Assembly: GCA_045643825.1 (NCBI GenBank)
Contig: JAZRFV010000084.1
Location: 1-64,000, forward strand
Length of the DNA: 64,000 bases
Source of the DNA: Scatosoma sp045643825
GTDB taxonomy: Bacteria; Bacillota; Clostridia; Christensenellales; Borkfalkiaceae
Reading direction: 5' to 3'
A program made the position numbers and the translations under genes. Under the pieces are notes generated by a model. It saw only the letters and a list, made by a program, of their open reading frames with translations. It was not told where the DNA came from and did no database searches. Shown in pieces: positions 61,394-64,000 of the stretch (within the stretch, counting starts at the first letter, position 1; every line of letters begins with the position of its first letter).

Positions 61394-61411
61394 AAATTCC
61401 TCCGAAATTGC

Positions 61412-61428
61412 GCCGAGTAATGCTCGGC
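61412..61428 (-). other. Leader hairpin of groESL
   Basis: GCCGAG / CTCGGC arms around five bases, between the promoter and the ribosome site. It is not a CIRCE (TTAGCACTC-N9-GAGTGCTAA) element. Confidence 0.6.
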
Positions 61429-61444
61429 TTTTATTTACCTTATT

Positions 61445-61472
61445 ATTATAAACATTTTTTTAGGATAATCAA
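61445..61472 (-). promoter_or_regulatory. Promoter for groES-groEL
   Basis: Minus strand TTGATT (61472-61467), 16-base spacer, TATAAT (61450-61445). Confidence 0.7.
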
Positions 61473-61554
61473 ACAAAAAAAGTGGAAAAAAGAGGAAAAA
61501 TTTTTATACGGGACAAAAAATGCGACGAAAGGGACGAAAAAGCCTTTGAAAGTA

Positions 61555-61583
61555 TTGCATTTTAATAAAAATTGTGTTATAAT
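61555..61583 (+). promoter_or_regulatory. Promoter for the dCMP deaminase-cyclophilin-purB cluster
   Basis: TTGCAT (61555-61560), 17-base spacer, TATAAT (61578-61583). Confidence 0.7.
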
Positions 61584-61622
61584 TTATCCAGTATGTATAG
61601 CCGTAAAAGGAGGAGTGTTTTT

Positions 61623-62081
61623 ATGGGAATGAATAAATGGGATAAACGTTTTATGGCTTTGACGGAAACGGTGGCTACGTGGTCGAGCTGTTATCAGGAA
61701 AACCGTCACGTTGGTGCGATTATTGTAAAAGATAAGCGCGTATTGACTACGGGGTATAATGGCGCACCTGCAGGTATCAAAAGTTGCGAAGAAAAAGGGG
61801 AATGCTTACGCCGTAAGCTGAATATTGCAAGCGGGACGAAGCACGAGCTTTGTTTTGCTGTTCACGCGGAACAAAATGCTATTATTCAGGCGGCTCGTTC
61901 TGGTATTAATATCAGCGGTGCAACCCTTTATTGTACGCATCAGCCTTGCGTTATATGCGCAAAAATCATTATCAACGCAGGCATTACGCGCGTTGTATAT
62001 AAAAATGGTTATCCTGACGAATTCTCTTTGCAATTGTTTGAAGAAGCAAAGGTACTCGTTGAGAAATATGAAGAAGAATAA
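61623..62081 (+). CDS. dCMP deaminase (ComEB-like)
   Basis: A 152-residue zinc deaminase converting dCMP to dUMP for dTTP synthesis. Zinc and catalytic residues are in 'FAVHAEQNAI' (His-Ala-Glu) and 'HQPCVICAK' (two Cys). Early 'RHVGAIIVKDKRVLTTGYNG' across strand one is typical of ComEB/dCMP deaminases. GGAGGAG precedes ATG 61623; longer in-frame starts lie over the promoter. Next gene follows after 12 bases. Confidence 0.93.
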   Translation: MGMNKWDKRFMALTETVATWSSCYQENRHVGAIIVKDKRVLTTGYNGAPAGIKSCEEKGECLRRKLNIASGTKHELCFAVHAEQNAIIQAARSGINISGATLYCTHQPCVICAKIIINAGITRVVYKNGYPDEFSLQLFEEAKVLVEKYEEE

Positions 62082-62093
62082 GAGGTATATATT

Positions 62094-62615
62094 ATGAGCA
62101 ATCCTATCGTTACTTTTGAAATGGAAAACGGTAAAACCTTTAAGGCGGAGCTTTACCCTGAAAAAGCGCCTAATACGGTAAACAACTTTTTGTCGTTGGT
62201 AAACAAGGGTTTCTATAATGGCGTAATCTTTCACCGCGTTATCGCAGGTTTTATGATTCAAGGTGGTGATCCCGACGGTATGGGTACGGGTGGTCCTGGT
62301 TATCGTATCAAGGGAGAATTCTCGGGTAACGGCTTTACGCAAAACGACATCGCGCACGAAAGAGGTGTTTTGTCGATGGCTCGTGCACAACATCCCGACT
62401 CTGCTGGTTCGCAATTCTTCGTTATGCATGATGATGCGGAATATTTGGATGGACAATATGCTGCATTCGGCCGTGTAATTGAAGGCATGGAAACGGTGGA
62501 CGAAATCGCAAATATTAAGACGGATTGGTATGATAAACCTTACGAAGAACAAAAGATGAAATCCGTTACGGCGGAAACCTTTGGCGTAGAGTACGCGGAA
62601 CCTATCAAAGCGTAA
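62094..62615 (+). CDS. Cyclophilin-type peptidyl-prolyl cis-trans isomerase
   Basis: A 173-residue cytoplasmic prolyl isomerase without signal peptide. Active-site marks: 'FHRVIAGFMIQGGDP' (Arg and Phe), 'GVLSMARA', 'SAGSQFFV' and 'YAAFGRVIEGM'. AGAGGT precedes the ATG. It lies between the deaminase and purB genes in what appears to be one transcript. Confidence 0.95.
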   Translation: MSNPIVTFEMENGKTFKAELYPEKAPNTVNNFLSLVNKGFYNGVIFHRVIAGFMIQGGDPDGMGTGGPGYRIKGEFSGNGFTQNDIAHERGVLSMARAQHPDSAGSQFFVMHDDAEYLDGQYAAFGRVIEGMETVDEIANIKTDWYDKPYEEQKMKSVTAETFGVEYAEPIKA

Positions 62616-62625
62616 GAGGTATACG

Positions 62626-64000
62626 ATGGTTGATTACAGCGTTTATACAAATCCCTTAATGACTCGTTATGCTAGCAAGGAAATGCAGCACGCTTTTTCC
62701 GACGAAAAACGTTTTAAGCTTTGGAGAAAACTGTGGGTGGCGCTTGCCGAAGCAGAAATGGAGCTTGGCCTAAACGTCACGCAGGAGCAGGTGGACGAAT
62801 TGAAACAATACGCGGACGATATCGATTACGAATTGGCTGCTAAATTTGAAAGAGAAGTTCGTCACGACGTTATGGCGCACGTACACGCTTATGGCGAATA
62901 TGCGAAAAAAGCAATGCCCATTATTCACTTGGGTGCAACGAGCTGTTTTGTAAATTGCAACGCCGAAGCGATTATGTTGGACGAAGCATTGGATATTATC
63001 TTGAAAAAGCTCGTCAACGTAATGGATAAGCTGAAGAAATTTGCATTGCAATATAAAGACTTGCCTACGCTTGGCTTTACCCATTTACAGCCTGCACAAT
63101 TGACCACTGTTGGCAAAAGAGCAACGCTTTGGTTACAGGATTTGGAGATGGATTATATCAACCTTATCCACGCCAAAGAAACGATTAAGTTGCGTGGTGT
63201 AAAGGGTACAACGGGTACGCAAGCAAGCTTTTTAGAGCTTTTCAACGGTGACGAGGAAAAGGTTAAGGAATTGCAAAAGCGTGTTGTTGCAAAAATGGGT
63301 TACGACAAGGTATATGGCGTTACGGGGCAAACATACCCTCGTAAGCTTGATTACAATATTTTGTGCGTATTGTCGCAAATCGCCCAAAGTGCTTATAAAT
63401 TCTCTAATGATATTCGTATTTTACAAAATATGAAAGAGATTGAGGAGCCGTTTGCAAAGAAACAAATCGGTTCGTCGGCGATGGCATATAAACGCAATCC
63501 TATGCGTTCTGAACGAATCGGTGCATTGGCAAGATACGTAATTTCTTTGCCTATGAACAGCGCTTTGACGGCTTCTACGCAATGGTTTGAAAGAACCTTG
63601 GATGATTCGGCAAACCGCCGTATTGTAAACGCGCAGGCCTTCTTGGGGGTAGATGCCATTTTGAACGTATATATGGACGTTGCGGATAACCTTGTGGTTT
63701 ATGAAAAGGTAATCGAAAAGCATATCCGTGCAGAGCTTCCATTTATGGCAACGGAAAATATTATGATGGAATGCGTGAAGGCTGGCGGTAACCGTCAAGA
63801 ATTGCACGAACGTATCCGCGTTTTATCCATGGAGGCAGGTAAAACCGTAAAGGTAGAAGGTGAAGATAATAACCTTATAGACCTTATCAAGCAAGATGAA
63901 ATGTTCCGACCTGTTTGGGATCATTTGGGTGATATTCTTGACGGGAAAAACTTTATCGGTAGGGCTCCTTCGCAAACGGTTGAATTTATCGAGGAAGAAA
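62626..64000 (+). CDS. purB: Adenylosuccinate lyase (3' end beyond the window)
   Basis: About 458 codons of a fumarase/aspartase superfamily enzyme for purine synthesis, cut by the window edge with no stop reached. The catalytic signature is 'GSSAMAYKRNPMRSERIG', with 'HLGATSCFVN' and 'GFTHLQPAQLTTVGKR' earlier, as in the longer (animal/Clostridia type) PurB. AGAGGT precedes ATG 62626, ten bases after the cyclophilin stop. Only a short C-terminal part is missing. Confidence 0.95.
   Translation, partial: MVDYSVYTNPLMTRYASKEMQHAFSDEKRFKLWRKLWVALAEAEMELGLNVTQEQVDELKQYADDIDYELAAKFEREVRHDVMAHVHAYGEYAKKAMPIIHLGATSCFVNCNAEAIMLDEALDIILKKLVNVMDKLKKFALQYKDLPTLGFTHLQPAQLTTVGKRATLWLQDLEMDYINLIHAKETIKLRGVKGTTGTQASFLELFNGDEEKVKELQKRVVAKMGYDKVYGVTGQTYPRKLDYNILCVLSQIAQSAYKFSNDIRILQNMKEIEEPFAKKQIGSSAMAYKRNPMRSERIGALARYVISLPMNSALTASTQWFERTLDDSANRRIVNAQAFLGVDAILNVYMDVADNLVVYEKVIEKHIRAELPFMATENIMMECVKAGGNRQELHERIRVLSMEAGKTVKVEGEDNNLIDLIKQDEMFRPVWDHLGDILDGKNFIGRAPSQTVEFIEEE

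Noticed and set aside
61394..61470. CIRCE element before groES
   Set aside because: The hairpin there is GCCGAG/CTCGGC, not TTAGCACTC/GAGTGCTAA.
1..64000. CRISPR arrays, insertion sequences, integrases, attachment sites
   Set aside because: No short regularly spaced repeats, transposase or recombinase coding sequence was seen; the only tandem repeats are in-frame protein repeats.

Overview
The window looks like a chromosomal segment of an anaerobic, low-to-moderate GC Gram-positive bacterium of the Clostridia (an uncultured Christensenellales-type lineage would fit, but that is inference). Supporting evidence: Spo0A and SpoIIID homologues, a class III (oxygen-sensitive) ribonucleotide reductase, Pta-AckA acetate fermentation, a YlxY-type deacetylase followed by an M16 peptidase as in Bacillus, strong AGGAGG-type ribosome sites and sigma-A promoters. 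I see no insertion sequences, phage genes or CRISPR arrays, so this is mostly core chromosome with one accessory surface/nutrition locus at the left end.

Layout. 1-12.15 kb: end of a six-hairpin glycosidase/phosphorylase, a sugar ABC importer (binding lipoprotein and two permeases, no ATPase), two large repeat-built surface proteins with an unusual Gly-Cys/TM/Lys tail, then an alkaline phosphatase lipoprotein and a metallophosphoesterase lipoprotein. 12.3-17.0 kb: a DeoR-family regulator divergent from a glycerol-3-phosphate-type oxidoreductase trio and a HAD phosphatase. 17.08-17.15 kb: a probable unannotated small RNA on the minus strand. 17.3-21.8 kb: pyroglutamyl peptidase, GH125 mannosidase, HelD-like ATPase. 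22-26.6 kb: type IIA topoisomerase pair (parE/parC). 26.7-29.6 kb: spoIIID, DUF1934 protein, metal-dependent hydrolase and a diverged Rho. 29.8-32.7 kb: nrdDG under NrdR boxes. 32.7-35.4 kb: SPOR-like membrane protein, ABC exporter, tRNA-Thr. 35.5-39.7 kb: tmcAL divergent from pta-ackA, then yceD-rpmF. 39.9-42.7 kb: copper ATPase and ArsR regulator. 42.8-50 kb: uvrC-HAD-U32-mutS2. 50.1-56.8 kb: ylxY-like, M16 peptidase, AlkD-like protein, tex, acpP and an LRR lipoprotein. 56.9-64 kb: ABC-F ATPase, spo0A, groES-groEL, dCMP deaminase, cyclophilin, purB (cut by the window end).

The most notable points are a Spo0A whose phospho-acceptor Asp56 is Gly (with the acidic pocket also lost); a groEL reading frame interrupted by a single in-frame TAA at codon 58; a Rho whose catalytic Glu-Arg pair is changed; a 72-nt promoter-to-terminator small RNA; twin surface proteins made of a roughly 147-residue repeat I do not recognise, ending in a Cys-containing tail like a sorting signal; and a copper ATPase with a DKTAT motif and a possible internal start that would release a free metallochaperone.
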